A stretch of 64,000 bases of DNA. Source: Sporodiniella umbellata (taxonomy: Eukaryota > Mucoromycota > Mucoromycetes > Mucorales > Rhizopodaceae). Shown piece after piece: positions 38,070 to 48,000 of this stretch. Made by a program: the position numbers and the translations under genes. Each line of letters starts with the position of its first letter. The stretch's first letter is position 1. Below the pieces are notes generated by a model that was not told where the DNA came from, did not search any database, and saw nothing but the letters and a program-made list of their open reading frames with translations. The stretch is taken from NCBI GenBank assembly GCA_025677835.1, contig JAIXMR010000016.1, positions 62,001 to 126,000 of the forward strand, given 5' to 3'.

Positions 38070-40172
38070 TTAGGCTTCCATCACAGGCGGTACGACGACC
38101 TTTCTGTTCTTGCGATAGACACGAGTCTCATCTGGGTCAAAACCAGCAGCTTCATGACCGTGAAGAGCCCATTCGGGTGTTTTGGCCATATAATCGAGGC
38201 TGGTGAAAGGTTGACCGCGTTTGACAAGCTGAAAGAATTTTTCATAATCGATATGAGTATGCCATTCGCCGTTGACCTTGAAGTCTTTATGGGCGATTAG
38301 CAGCGAACAAGAATGGGCGTGTTCAGCCGAGATGGCATAATCACCTCCGAGTTTGGCTACCAATTTACGACAGAAATCGATGACTTCTACGTGAAAAGGG
38401 ACATTGGCCATGGTGAGATCACTGGCGCCGCTATAGCCACAGTAGGTGACACCCTTGACTTCGATAAAGGAGGGTTTGCCACGACGGATGAGCTCCACAT
38501 AGCCATCGATTTCTTCCGTGTTGTGACCTTTGACGAGCGTCATACGATAGACCGTACGCTGTCCTTTCAAAGCAAGTTGTTCGAGACAGCTAAGGAAACG
38601 CTCCCAGAAATCACGAAACAAGGGTCGGTCGATTTTCTTGAGCGATTCTTTGGTGGCAGCGTCTACACTGACGTAGAGTTGGGTGACGGGCACCATCTCG
38701 GCAATTTTGTCAGGGAATTGAGCGTTGGTGACGAGGAAGGAAGAGATGTTGCGCTCGTGTAGGAGGTTGACAAAGTCGTTGATGTGGGGATAAAAGATAG
38801 GCTCGCCCACCAAAGAAAGCGCACAATGACGGATGGTGGAGGCTTCTTGGAAACGTTCAGCCTTGACACCTGGTACACCCTTCATCTGCTTAATCATCTT
38901 GTAGTGGTTTTCCATGGCGCCGTCGAGGATAAAGCGAGGGTCGTCCACTTTCCATCGCCAGGTGGTTCCGACGGGGTTCGTGTGATGTCGCCAGCAAAAG
39001 ACGCATTTGTTGGCGCAAGCCAAGGAGGGTGTGGTTTCCATGCACAGATGACTTTGAATACCGTAGAAGGCGTGTTTGTAACAGAAGCCACGACCTCGCA
39101 TAGCAGACTTTGTCCAGCGACAGATTTTGACGCCTGAATGAGAGCCAACGACTTTATAGCCTTGTTTGGTCAAGTTCTTGTGAATCATAGGCGAGACCAT
39201 GTCACGTGCCTGTGGTTTCTCCTTTGCTTTGACATCCCCAATCGTACGCTTGGCTTTGGCTTTGCTGTTCTCGAAATCTTCCTCTTCTTCTGCGCGTTTG
39301 GCTTTGGCAGCCTTGATCTTACTGGCCATCTGGCCCATGTCTTCAAGGTCGACCATTTCATCTTCAGAGCCAGCGAGTACATCGGTCGCGGCATCTTCGC
39401 TCTCTTCGCTCTCTTCATCATCAGACTGGAAGGCGATATTCATGGGTGCAAACTCCAGTGTCTGTCGGTCCTGAAGCTCATGAATAAAGCCCTGAGTCCA
39501 GAGTTCGAATTGGGCACGCTGATCCGCATTCTTGTCGCATTCACCCAAAGGATACATACGTGTAGCTCCCAAACGACCCAGCCATTTGTCAATATTGGCA
39601 GAGGCTACGTTAAACTCTTCCCCATAGGCGGAATCGCCTAGACCACAGACCGCATAACGTAACTTTTTGAGCACATCACGATCCACACGGAAATCGTAAC
39701 GCAGGTCATGCAACCAGTTCGAGAACCAGTCCAAGGGACCTTCGACATTGTAGGTGGAGAGCACAAAGAGACAGACCGATGTTTCGTTCAGTAAAGTGTC
39801 GTTGTCGTAGTCGGTAATATCCATCACCTGAAGTGTCGAAATCTCCACATTCTCAGCCGCCTGTAACTTTTCTTTCAGTCCTTCGGCTAATGTTTTGGCT
39901 GTACCAGTAAGTGAGGAATAAAAGATCTTGAGAGAATCGATCTCGACCGGACGATGGGCTGGGGTGGATTGACAACAGTCGCTTTGTTGGCAGCAGCCGT
40001 TTGTTGTGGGTGCCTCGGATGACTCTTTACAACAGCCGTTTGTTGTGGGTGCCTGGGATGACTCTTTACAACAGCCTGTGCCACATTCACCTTCTCCCTC
40101 TCGAGGCGCTTCAGGCCCGATAGAGAGAATGTTTGTAAAATTGTATAATAAACTATTGACAAAGTTACTCAT
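38070..40172 (-). CDS. TYW1: tRNA 4-demethylwyosine synthase TYW1 with Cys-rich insert
   Basis: Flavodoxin-radical SAM enzyme that builds the tricyclic wyosine core on guanosine 37 of tRNA-Phe. The chosen start at 40172 gives 700 residues in one exon; an in-frame extension to 40322 runs through poly-Phe codons made by the A30 and T11A14 runs and is probably non-coding. The flavodoxin-like domain begins at KIFYSSLTGTAKTLAEGL (about residue 85) and includes VCGLGDSAYGEEF. An acidic linker follows. The radical SAM cluster ligands are CANKCVFC within LACANKCVFCWRHHTNP. The far N-terminus carries two 13-residue repeats CCKESSxAPTTNG plus more cysteine pairs, ten Cys in about 40 residues, encoded by a 39-bp tandem repeat. 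I do not know of this in other TYW1 proteins. It is divergent from URM1. Confidence 0.96.
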   Translation of the reverse strand: MSNFVNSLLYNFTNILSIGPEAPREGEGECGTGCCKESSQAPTTNGCCKESSEAPTTNGCCQQSDCCQSTPAHRPVEIDSLKIFYSSLTGTAKTLAEGLKEKLQAAENVEISTLQVMDITDYDNDTLLNETSVCLFVLSTYNVEGPLDWFSNWLHDLRYDFRVDRDVLKKLRYAVCGLGDSAYGEEFNVASANIDKWLGRLGATRMYPLGECDKNADQRAQFELWTQGFIHELQDRQTLEFAPMNIAFQSDDEESEESEDAATDVLAGSEDEMVDLEDMGQMASKIKAAKAKRAEEEEDFENSKAKAKRTIGDVKAKEKPQARDMVSPMIHKNLTKQGYKVVGSHSGVKICRWTKSAMRGRGFCYKHAFYGIQSHLCMETTPSLACANKCVFCWRHHTNPVGTTWRWKVDDPRFILDGAMENHYKMIKQMKGVPGVKAERFQEASTIRHCALSLVGEPIFYPHINDFVNLLHERNISSFLVTNAQFPDKIAEMVPVTQLYVSVDAATKESLKKIDRPLFRDFWERFLSCLEQLALKGQRTVYRMTLVKGHNTEEIDGYVELIRRGKPSFIEVKGVTYCGYSGASDLTMANVPFHVEVIDFCRKLVAKLGGDYAISAEHAHSCSLLIAHKDFKVNGEWHTHIDYEKFFQLVKRGQPFTSLDYMAKTPEWALHGHEAAGFDPDETRVYRKNRKVVVPPVMEA
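39994..40071. repeat. Two tandem 39-bp units inside TYW1
   Basis: Units at 39994-40032 and 40033-40071 differ at one base. Each encodes 13 residues, CCKESS(Q/E)APTTNG, in the TYW1 N-terminal region. This is a recent in-frame duplication. Confidence 0.9.
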
Positions 40173-40183
40173 ACAATCGTTGG

Positions 40184-40214
<31 letters not shown>

Positions 40215-40380
40215 CCAACCCCACATTTTTTTTTTTAAAAAAAAAAAAAAGGGCGCAAGGTGACTGGTATTCATTGCATCAAAGACGAGGAGGCTTAAAG
40301 TGCTCGGTCTATCACAAGTCACATTGCTTAAAGATTATTTCGTTTTTTTATTATTCTGATTGTTTTGCAAAGGGTAGACA
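40173..40380. promoter_or_regulatory. Divergent TYW1-URM1 promoter with poly(dA) and T11A14
   Basis: A 208-bp interval between the two start codons, so probably one bidirectional promoter. It contains an A30 run (40184-40213), which would exclude nucleosomes, then T11A14 (40226-40250). No TATA box is clear. Confidence 0.6.
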
Positions 40381-40793
40381 ATGAGCGATTTGAATATTAA
40401 AGTAGAGTTCAGGTAGACTTAAAAGACTGGCGAAAGGCTTTTCTTGAGTTAATTGGAAAGATTAGTGGAGGAATGGAGCTGTTGTTTGATAATGTGAGCA
40501 AACATACGATTACTATTGAGCGTGTCCAGAGCTCTGGTGCGGCTACGACGTTGCGAGAGCTGATACTCTATATCCGAGACAACATGATGACAGAAAAGAA
40601 AGATTTATTTGTAGAAAAAGAAACAGTGTAAGGGAGAAGAAAAAGTAGGGAGGGATTTTAAAGTGTTATTTTTAGACGACCGGGTATTTTGGTGTTGATC
40701 AACAACGTGGACTGGGAGCTTTGTGATGAAATCGAATATCAATTAGAAGACAAGGACGAGATTGTGTTTATTTCTACATTGCATGGCGGATAA
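40381..40793 (+). CDS. URM1: Ubiquitin-related modifier URM1
   Basis: Sulfur carrier and protein modifier. Its C-terminal thiocarboxylate donates sulfur for 2-thiolation of wobble uridine in some tRNAs, and it can be conjugated to proteins. Exons 40381-40412, 40466-40627 and 40676-40793 join in phase to 103 residues (yeast 99). The protein begins [15 protein letters not shown], contains [15 protein letters not shown] and ends STLHGG, the diagnostic di-glycine terminus. The first intron uses a slightly unusual GTAGAC donor. The gene is head-to-head with TYW1, another tRNA anticodon-loop modification gene. Confidence 0.98.
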
Positions 40794-40814
40794 ATAAATA
40801 AACACTTGCTTTCT

Positions 40815-41210
40815 CTCTTTTTATTGAAAGCACCAGAAACGTGGCTTTCAAAAACATAGGTGATCAAGCCCTGTTTAGAACTCTTATTATGACTCATCTT
40901 ACAGGACGTCGCATCGATCTGGTCTATGCTTTTAAGAAAGCGTTGAGTGACGACTTGATATTAAAAACACAGAGCCTACTTTCTTTTTGGGGGACAAAGC
41001 AAACGGTGTGATCCAGAAGCTCGCGTGGCTTTTTTTCATTTTTTTATAAGGCTGGGTCCAAATCGTTGGGACACAAAAAGCGAGCTGACCAATGAAAGCG
41101 ATGGAAATGTGACCTTATTGGTTTTTAAGCATCCGACCTTGTTGCGCCTCTCTTTTGCTCGTACGCCAGATTTAGAACATAATAAGAATACTGGCTCTAG
41201 TCAACAATGA
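40815..41210 (+). CDS. Possible unrecognised gene, structure unresolved
   Basis: The plus strand downstream of URM1 has two coding-like segments in different frames. The first, around 40831-41012, reads NVAFKNIGDQALFRTLIM then GRRIDLVYAFKKALSDDL. The second, about 40971-41210, reads YFLFGGQSKRCDPEARVAF, continues through IRLGPNRWDTKSEL and TLLVFKHPTLLRLSFART, and ends SSQQ-stop just before a poly(A)-like run. An intron must link them, perhaps ending at the ACACAG near 40971, but no good donor was found and the start is unclear. I cannot assign a family. It may instead be decayed. Confidence 0.4.
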
Positions 41211-41420
41211 AAAAAAAAAAAAACAAAAATGGCGGGGAGCACTTCCCCATTCTCGATGGACAAAAAAAAAAAAAATAAGCTTAATAAAGAAACTTATTTC
41301 AACCTCCACACTTTTTTTTTTTTTTGGTCACCCAACATTTTATATGTGTATCTTATTTTCTTTTTTTAAAGACTAATTCATTTCTCTCTCTTTTTTTTTT
41401 TTTTTTTTTTAATTTATTCC

Positions 41421-43596
41421 ATGGACCCACAGACTTGTACAGCAATATTACTAAAACCAACCAAAGATTCTTTATATACAACCCAAGTCGATTCTACTTT
41501 TGATTTACTTTCCAGTTTATTTGGACATGGTAGGCTGATAGTTGAACACCAAAAAATAGAGGACTAAACATCCACCCTTCTCCTTAGTTTATAAAGAGAG
41601 AGATTTAGAGGCGTGTATGGAACGTATCGAGCTGGTATGTTGTTCATCTACCCTTGTTTTGCTTGAATTCGACGAAGCCATTTCACCTTTATTTCAAGTG
41701 GAGATGACCAGTCAGGTTGTGAACCAACTTTCAGACACAGGAATTCCTGTGATTGGTACATTGAGAGATGGATCGTTCTATTATTACAAAATGTATTGAT
41801 GACACTAAGTATAGTATGCTCCACCATTGACGATTCGAATTTTATGATTGAATGCATTCAGGCGGGCGCTGCTAATTACGTTCTTCAGCCACTCCGACTG
41901 GATGTTATCAAAACATTGTTTTTGGTAAGAAAGAAAGAAAAAAAAAAAAAAAAGAGGGGGAGAAGATGGACTAAAGCCAAAGGATAGGTACTGTATCGAC
42001 AAGAAAGAATGAATCTTTACCAAGATCATCATTTGATCTATTCAAGTACGACACTGAGCAGTAGCTCTATCATGTCACCTACCACGCCCACCGCTGGGTC
42101 TTTTCCTTCGATCCACTTACCAGAGGGGATTCAGGACCGCCTGAAGCATTGGTTACAAAAAGAACCCAAGTTCAATGTGGACAAATTATTCTCAACGAAT
42201 GCTTACAAGTCCGAAGCGAGCCTGTTTCCAGCGTCGGATATGTCTCTGGCCTTGACAGAGTAAAGAGCGTTTTGTTTAGAAAGTATGAAGCTCATGTCTG
42301 TTTTAGTGAACGACAGCAAGAGATTTTCGAGATGATCTCTCACTGGGATTTCAGCCCACTCAGACTCTCAGCACAAGATCTGATTCACTGTGGGGTGATC
42401 ATTCTGAGTCAGGTGTTTTTATTACCCGATATGGATCCCATGAGCCAAGGTAAGCCATCCTACCCTAAAACCAAAGCTGACGAAGGGAGACTAGAACAAC
42501 TGTACGACTTTGTGATTGATCTTTCCAACTTGTATCATGAAGATAATCCGTACCATAACTTTTCGCATGCGGTGGATGTGCTGCAATGCATTTATTATTT
42601 CCTCTGCCAGATCGGCCTCCTCCCGTATTTAGAATCCCGGCCCAAACCCTGTGGGTGTATCCTGCGTTCGATGGATATCTTTGCGTTGTTGATTGCAGCC
42701 ATTGGTCATGACACGGGCCATCCGGGGGTCAATAATACGTTTTTGGTAGGGTAAGGCGAGGGGGGGGTGAAAGGATGGGTTACTTAAGGTTTTCTTAGAT
42801 CAATAGTGCTGCCCCATTGGCTTTACTCTATAACGACCGTTCTGTTCTGGAAAGTTTCCACGCCATGACCCTCTTTGGTCTATTAAAAAAACATGGTTTT
42901 GACGCCTATCTAGGGGGTGTAGAATCGACGCGTTATAAAGGTAAGAAAAAAAAAAACAAAAAGAGGGCGGTGATTTGACCCGGGTTGAACTTAGATTTTC
43001 GAAAATTGGTGATTACCTCGATCCTGGCTACGGACATGTCACTGCATGGAGACTATGTGACCAAGATCAAGGAACAAAACCAACGATGGAAGACGCGAGA
43101 AGGGAGAGGATGGGAAGACGAGGATAGATTGATGGAAGAAAGATTGTTATTCTGTAGTGGATTGATGAAATGTGCAGACATCAGTAACGTGGCGCGTCCT
43201 TTTGAACGCGCGTATGAATGGGCGCAGATCCTGGTAGAAGAGTTTGCCTGCCAAGGAGACCTTGAAAAAGAACTTGGGTTTCCTGTGGTGGCGATGAATG
43301 ACCGGGCCAAGATTGTTTTAGAAGACAGCCAGATTGGCTTTATTCAGTTTGTCGCGTTGGGCTTGTTTGAGAGTCTTCACGGTTACCTCGTCTTTCCTGT
43401 TGAACAGATCAAACACAACTTGAGCATCTGGCAGGAACGTAAACGAGAAAAGGAAGTGTTGGTACAAGACGCGCTTTTGATTCAAGCCATGCATCCTACC
43501 CTCCAGCCTCCCGATTATCCTACATGTTCCTCCCGCCCTGTCGAGGAAGACTGGCCTACCCAAGGCCCTGTTTACTGCCATTGCATCATTCAATAA
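41421..43596 (+). CDS. Class I cyclic nucleotide phosphodiesterase with N-terminal REC-like domain (PDE8-like)
   Basis: Predicted cAMP phosphodiesterase. Proposed exons are 41421-41529, 41588-41755, 41815-41924, 41988 onward to about 42745, 42799-42940 and 42995-43596. The N-terminal 130 residues resemble a response-regulator receiver (LVLLEFDEAISPLF, then IPVIVCSTIDDSNF and AGAANYVLQPL), as in animal PDE8; the normal phospho-acceptor Asp position appears to be Glu. The catalytic domain has YHNFSHAVDVLQ, HDTGHPG, NDRSVLESFHA and KCADISN, the metal and substrate ligands of the HD-type PDE fold. Between 42149 and 42263 the reading frame changes; either an 80-nt intron (42152-42231, weak GTTACA donor, TTTCCAG acceptor) or an indel explains it. 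Donors here are often non-consensus (GTACAT, GTAGGG). Confidence 0.88.
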
Positions 43597-44005
43597 GCCT
43601 CTCTTAGACTTTATCAATTCCCATTGTATAGACCTATCTTATAGACCTTTCTGTATATTCTCTATCCCCCCCTACACATACATCTATTCACATCGTTCGC
43701 ATTAAAGCTTTATTTTTTATATCCCCAAAGATCTCAAGGGTGATCGTAACACAAGATGAAAACAGCCAATAAGAAAGCCAGGATAAAAGATAGAATGGCT
43801 TACCCTTGTGTAAGGTAACACCGACGCAACCCAGGGGACTTTTTTTCGTCTTTCATCCCAAGAGGCTTGTCGGTGGTGGTGGTGGTAGTGGTGGTGGGAA
43901 GAAAAAAAAAAAAAAAAAAAAAAAAGGGCAAGCGTTTAAAATCCAAGGGATCAAAAACAGTTTTGTCGGTGAGTAACGGGTCAAAAAAAAGTGATTCCGA
44001 TCTTG

Positions 44006-44025
44006 TCCGATAAAGGTCTATCGGA
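44006..44025. repeat. Perfect 7-bp inverted repeat with TCCGATA arms
   Basis: TCCGATA at 44006-44012 and TATCGGA at 44019-44025 flank a 6-nt spacer. More TCCGA copies lie at about 43997, 44265 and 44275, suggesting a binding-site family upstream of GLT1. Confidence 0.6.
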
Positions 44026-44503
44026 TGACCCTTGGTGAGGGTGATGTCAGCCTATGCAGCTGTTTCGAAAAAGGTTTTCTAGAGGGTCTTTCACATTGGG
44101 GCGTACAACGATAGAATCAGCCAATGACGATGAGCCCTTCAGGATGAGTGTATGTGTGTCAGGTTACACGGGATAACCAGAGAAAAGCACCATTGAAGAA
44201 AAATAAAATCCAAGGAGGGGATTTAATCATCAAAAAAGAAAATTTGAAGTTTATTTTTTTTTTTCCGACCTGATCCGACAGTGCCAAAAAGATATGCAGA
44301 GACGTCCTGCGTAAAAGAATACAGACTCTATCTTTCTTACGGGAGGACAATAGATAGCTTGTCGAGGTAAGATAAGCTAAAATGTACCACCAAAGAAAGA
44401 AACGCTTATTTGTTAGAGATGAGATACGCTCGTATGATTGGTAGATTGGATCTCTATGGATTCCCTTTTTTGGATGGTTTGAGATAGAAGCAAAACATAA
44501 GAC

Positions 44504-44569
44504 ACCGAGTCAAGCCTTAAAAGAAAAAAAAAAAAAAAAAAAAAGAACAGAAAGAAACCGAGTCAAGCC
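44504..44569. repeat. 13-bp direct repeat around an A-run
   Basis: ACCGAGTCAAGCC occurs at 44504-44516 and again at 44557-44569, each followed by TAAAA-rich DNA; a small duplication across an A22 run. Confidence 0.8.
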
Positions 44570-45097
44570 ATAAAAAGAAAATAAGAGTGCTTTGGCTTTT
44601 TTCCCGTTGACTTGTATTTAGAGTGTGAACGAGGAGGAGGAGGAGGAGGGGGGGCCGTGTCATCTGTAGGGCAAAATGATAAGATAACGGATCCTCTCAA
44701 ATAGCGTTTTAGATTCTATTTTTTTTTTTTGGTTTTAGTGGTGAGAATCTAAATGGAGCCTTGTCAAGCGTGGACAAGTGACGAGCGTAACACGAACGAT
44801 GATAGGCATAAGATAGAGATAAGAGCGGCTGTATAAATACAAGCTTTTACCTCTCTGCTTAATTGACACGCACATAACCCAAAAAAAAAAAAAAAGGCTT
44901 TCTATATAAATTTTCTCTCTTTTTTTTTTTTTTTTTTTTTTTTTTTGCTTTTATTATTTCTTTTTAGACTTTTTGCTATCCTCTTTTTTTTTTTTTCTGT
45001 GAAAAGCTTTGCTCTGTTCTCAACAGTTTTATAAATAAATACCCGCCAACTACTTACACTAAGAAAATCTGTATATAAAAAAAAAAAAAAAAAAAGC

Positions 45098-48000
45098 ATG
45101 TCTATTCCTATCGAAAACACTTCTTGGGCTGGTGCAATTCCCCCTGCACAAGGCCTTTATAATCCTGAACTAGAAAAAGATGCGTGTGGTGTTGGGTTTA
45201 TGGTGCATGTGAAAGGCCATCGTTCCCATAAGATTCTATCCGAAGCAAGCTATATTCTGTGCAACATGACCCATCGAGGTGCCAGTGGTGCTGATATTCG
45301 AGATGGCGATGGCGCTGGCGTCATGACTGGGATCCCTCATGATTTCTTGGTGAACGAGGCCCGTCGTTTGTTGGGCATCGAGTTGCCTGAAGAAGGTCGC
45401 TATGCGGTTGGCAACCTGTTTATGAAAGGGGACGCGCACTCGGTGGCTGAATCCAAAGCCGTCTTTGAAAAGCTTGCAGCCGGTTTACATCTCCAGGTGC
45501 TTGGCTGGCGTTCTGTACCGCGCGACTCGTCCATCATTGGCCCTGCTGCCCGGTCCAAAGAACCCGCTATCGAGCAACCTTTTGTGGTTCTCGCCGGGAG
45601 AGCGTTTGATGAAGCCTATTTCGAACGTCAACTCTACGTCCTTCGTAAACATGCCACGCACACACTCACCATGAAGAAATGGTTCTACGTCTGCTCACTA
45701 TCGAACAAGAACTTGGTTTACAAAGGCCAATTGACTCCTAAACAAGTCTATCTTTACTTTCATGATCTCAACAACGTTCAGTACACCACTCACTTTGCTC
45801 TCGTTCATTCCCGTTTCTCTACCAATACCTTTCCTTCCTGGGATCGTGCCCAACCCATGCGTTGGTGCGCTCACAACGGTAAGTTTAAATCATACCCACT
45901 TTAGCCACCCTTGACTTTAACTTTAATTTTTCTAGGTGAAATCAATACCGTGCGCGGTAACAAGAACTGGATGCGGTCACGTGAGGGCGTCATGGCCTCT
46001 GATAAATTCGGTGAGGACTTGGATTTGCTGTACCCGATCATTGAAGAGGGCGGCTCGGACTCGGCCGCCTTCGATAACGTATTGGAACTGTTGGTGATCA
46101 ACGGCGTGCTGACGATGCCTGAGGCAGTGATGATGATGATTCCAGAGGCTTGGCAGAACCATGAGCAGATGAGCCCCGAGGTGCGTGCGTTCTACCAATG
46201 GGCAGCTTCCTCGATGGAACCTTGGGATGGACCTGCGCTGTTTACCTTTTCGGACGGTCGTTACTGTGGCGCTTCTCTGGATCGTAACGGCCTGCGTCCC
46301 TGTCGCTATTATCTGACTTCGGACGATATCATGATTTGTGCTTCAGAAGTGGGCACCGTTTTTATCGATCCAGAGACGGTGGTGGAAAAAGGTCGCTTGA
46401 AGCCGGGTCGTATGCTCTTGGTGGACACCGTTCAGGGCGTGATTGTGGACGATAAGGAACTCAAGCGCCAGACGGCTCAGAAACGAAACTTTATCGACTG
46501 GGTTCAGCAACAGAACATTGTATTGGCTGATTTGGTAGACGAGACCCCCCTCAGTCTGGATAATTCCACTGTGCAGACAGACCCCCGTCTCAAGGCCTTT
46601 GGTTATACCCTCGAACAACTCAACCTGATCATGTTGCCCTTGGCCTATACCGGGAAAGAGCCGCTGGGATCCATGGGCAACGATACCGCCCTCGCCTGTC
46701 TGGCCGATCAACCCCGCTTAGTGTACGAATATTTCCGCCAGCTGTTTGCCCAGGTCACAAACCCACCTATCGATCCTATCCGGGAGGAAATCGTCATGTC
46801 CCTGCAGTGCTATGTCGGCCCCAAGGGAAACATTCTTGAGTTGAACGAATCCCAATGCCACCAACTGGCCCTGGACTCACCTATCCTGTCCATGCAAGAA
46901 CTCGCTGCTATCCAACGCATGGAAACCAAACATCCCGCCTGGAAGGTCAAAACAGTCGATATCACCTTTGCCAAAACAGATGGCGTACAAGGCTACGTGG
47001 ACACGCTCGAAAGCATCTGCACTCAGGTATCCGAGGCCATCGCTGAAGGCTACAAGATCATTGTTCTCTCCGATCGTGCCGTCTCTGCTGACCGCGTCGC
47101 TATCTCGTCCTTGATCGCTGCCGGTGGCGTGCATCATTCGCTGGTGCGAAACAAGCAGAGAAGTCAGATTGCCTTGATGGTCGAAACGGCTGAAGCCAGA
47201 GAAGTGCACCATTTCTGTGTCTTGCTCGGTTATGGCGTGGATGCCGTCTGTCCCTACCTGGCCCTCGAGACCTTGATGAAGCTCTGTCGCGAAGGTGCTG
47301 TCCACGACGGACTCAGCCCTCAAAAGCTCATTGGCAACTTTAAAAAAGGCATCGACAATGGTATCTTCAAGGTCATGTCCAAGATGGGTATCTCCACTTT
47401 GGCGTCTTACAAGGGCGCACAGATCTTTGAAGCCCTGGGTGTGGACGATAGCGTCATCTCCCGCTGTTTCTCTGGCACCGCCTCGCGTATCAAAGGCGTC
47501 ACCCTCGACGTGTTTGCCCTCGACGCTCTCAGTCTGCACGAAACAGGCTATCCTTCCCGCAACCGGGTTCAGCCCGTCGGTCTGCCCGAATCTGGCGAAT
47601 ACCATTGGCGTGATGGAGGCGCCCCACATATCGCTGAGCCCAACGGCATCGCCAACCTACAAGATGCCGTCCGCCAAAAGAACCAGGGTTCTTACGATGC
47701 CTACTCCCGTAACGCGTACGAGGCCATCAAGAAGTGTACTTTGCGAGGCATGCTCGATTTCGATTACGACGCGGCCAAACCAGTGCCTTTGGAAGAAGTT
47801 GAGTCCTGGGATAAGATCGTCAAGCGCTTTGTCACTGGCGCCATGTCGTATGGCTCGATCTCAATGGAGGCTCACGCGTCCCTAGCGCTGGCCATGAACA
47901 AGCTCGGCGGTAAGTCCAATACGGGTGAAGGCGGTGAAAAACCAGAGCGCTCCATCGTCGACGCCAACGGTGACTCCATGCGTTCTGCAATCAAACAAGT

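Larger units (their letters stand above)
43597..45097. promoter_or_regulatory. Upstream region of GLT1: GATA cluster, GGT/GGA repeats, hairpin, TATA box
   Basis: No gene in 1.5 kb. It contains a (GGT)n run (43871-43897), a 7-bp-stem hairpin with TCCGATA/TATCGGA arms (44006-44025) within a set of TCCGA motifs, a 13-bp direct repeat (44504-44516 and 44557-44569), a GGA-rich run (44631-44654), GATAA-type sites at 44371, 44679-44688, 44801, 44812 and 44818, and TATAAATA at about 44832. An A19 run ends 2 bp before the GLT1 ATG. GATA sites fit nitrogen control; this is inference. Confidence 0.6.

Noticed and set aside
40173..40322. N-terminal extension of TYW1 through poly-Phe
   Set aside because: The open frame exists only because the A30 and T11A14 runs read as Phe and Lys codons; a start at 40172 is more likely.
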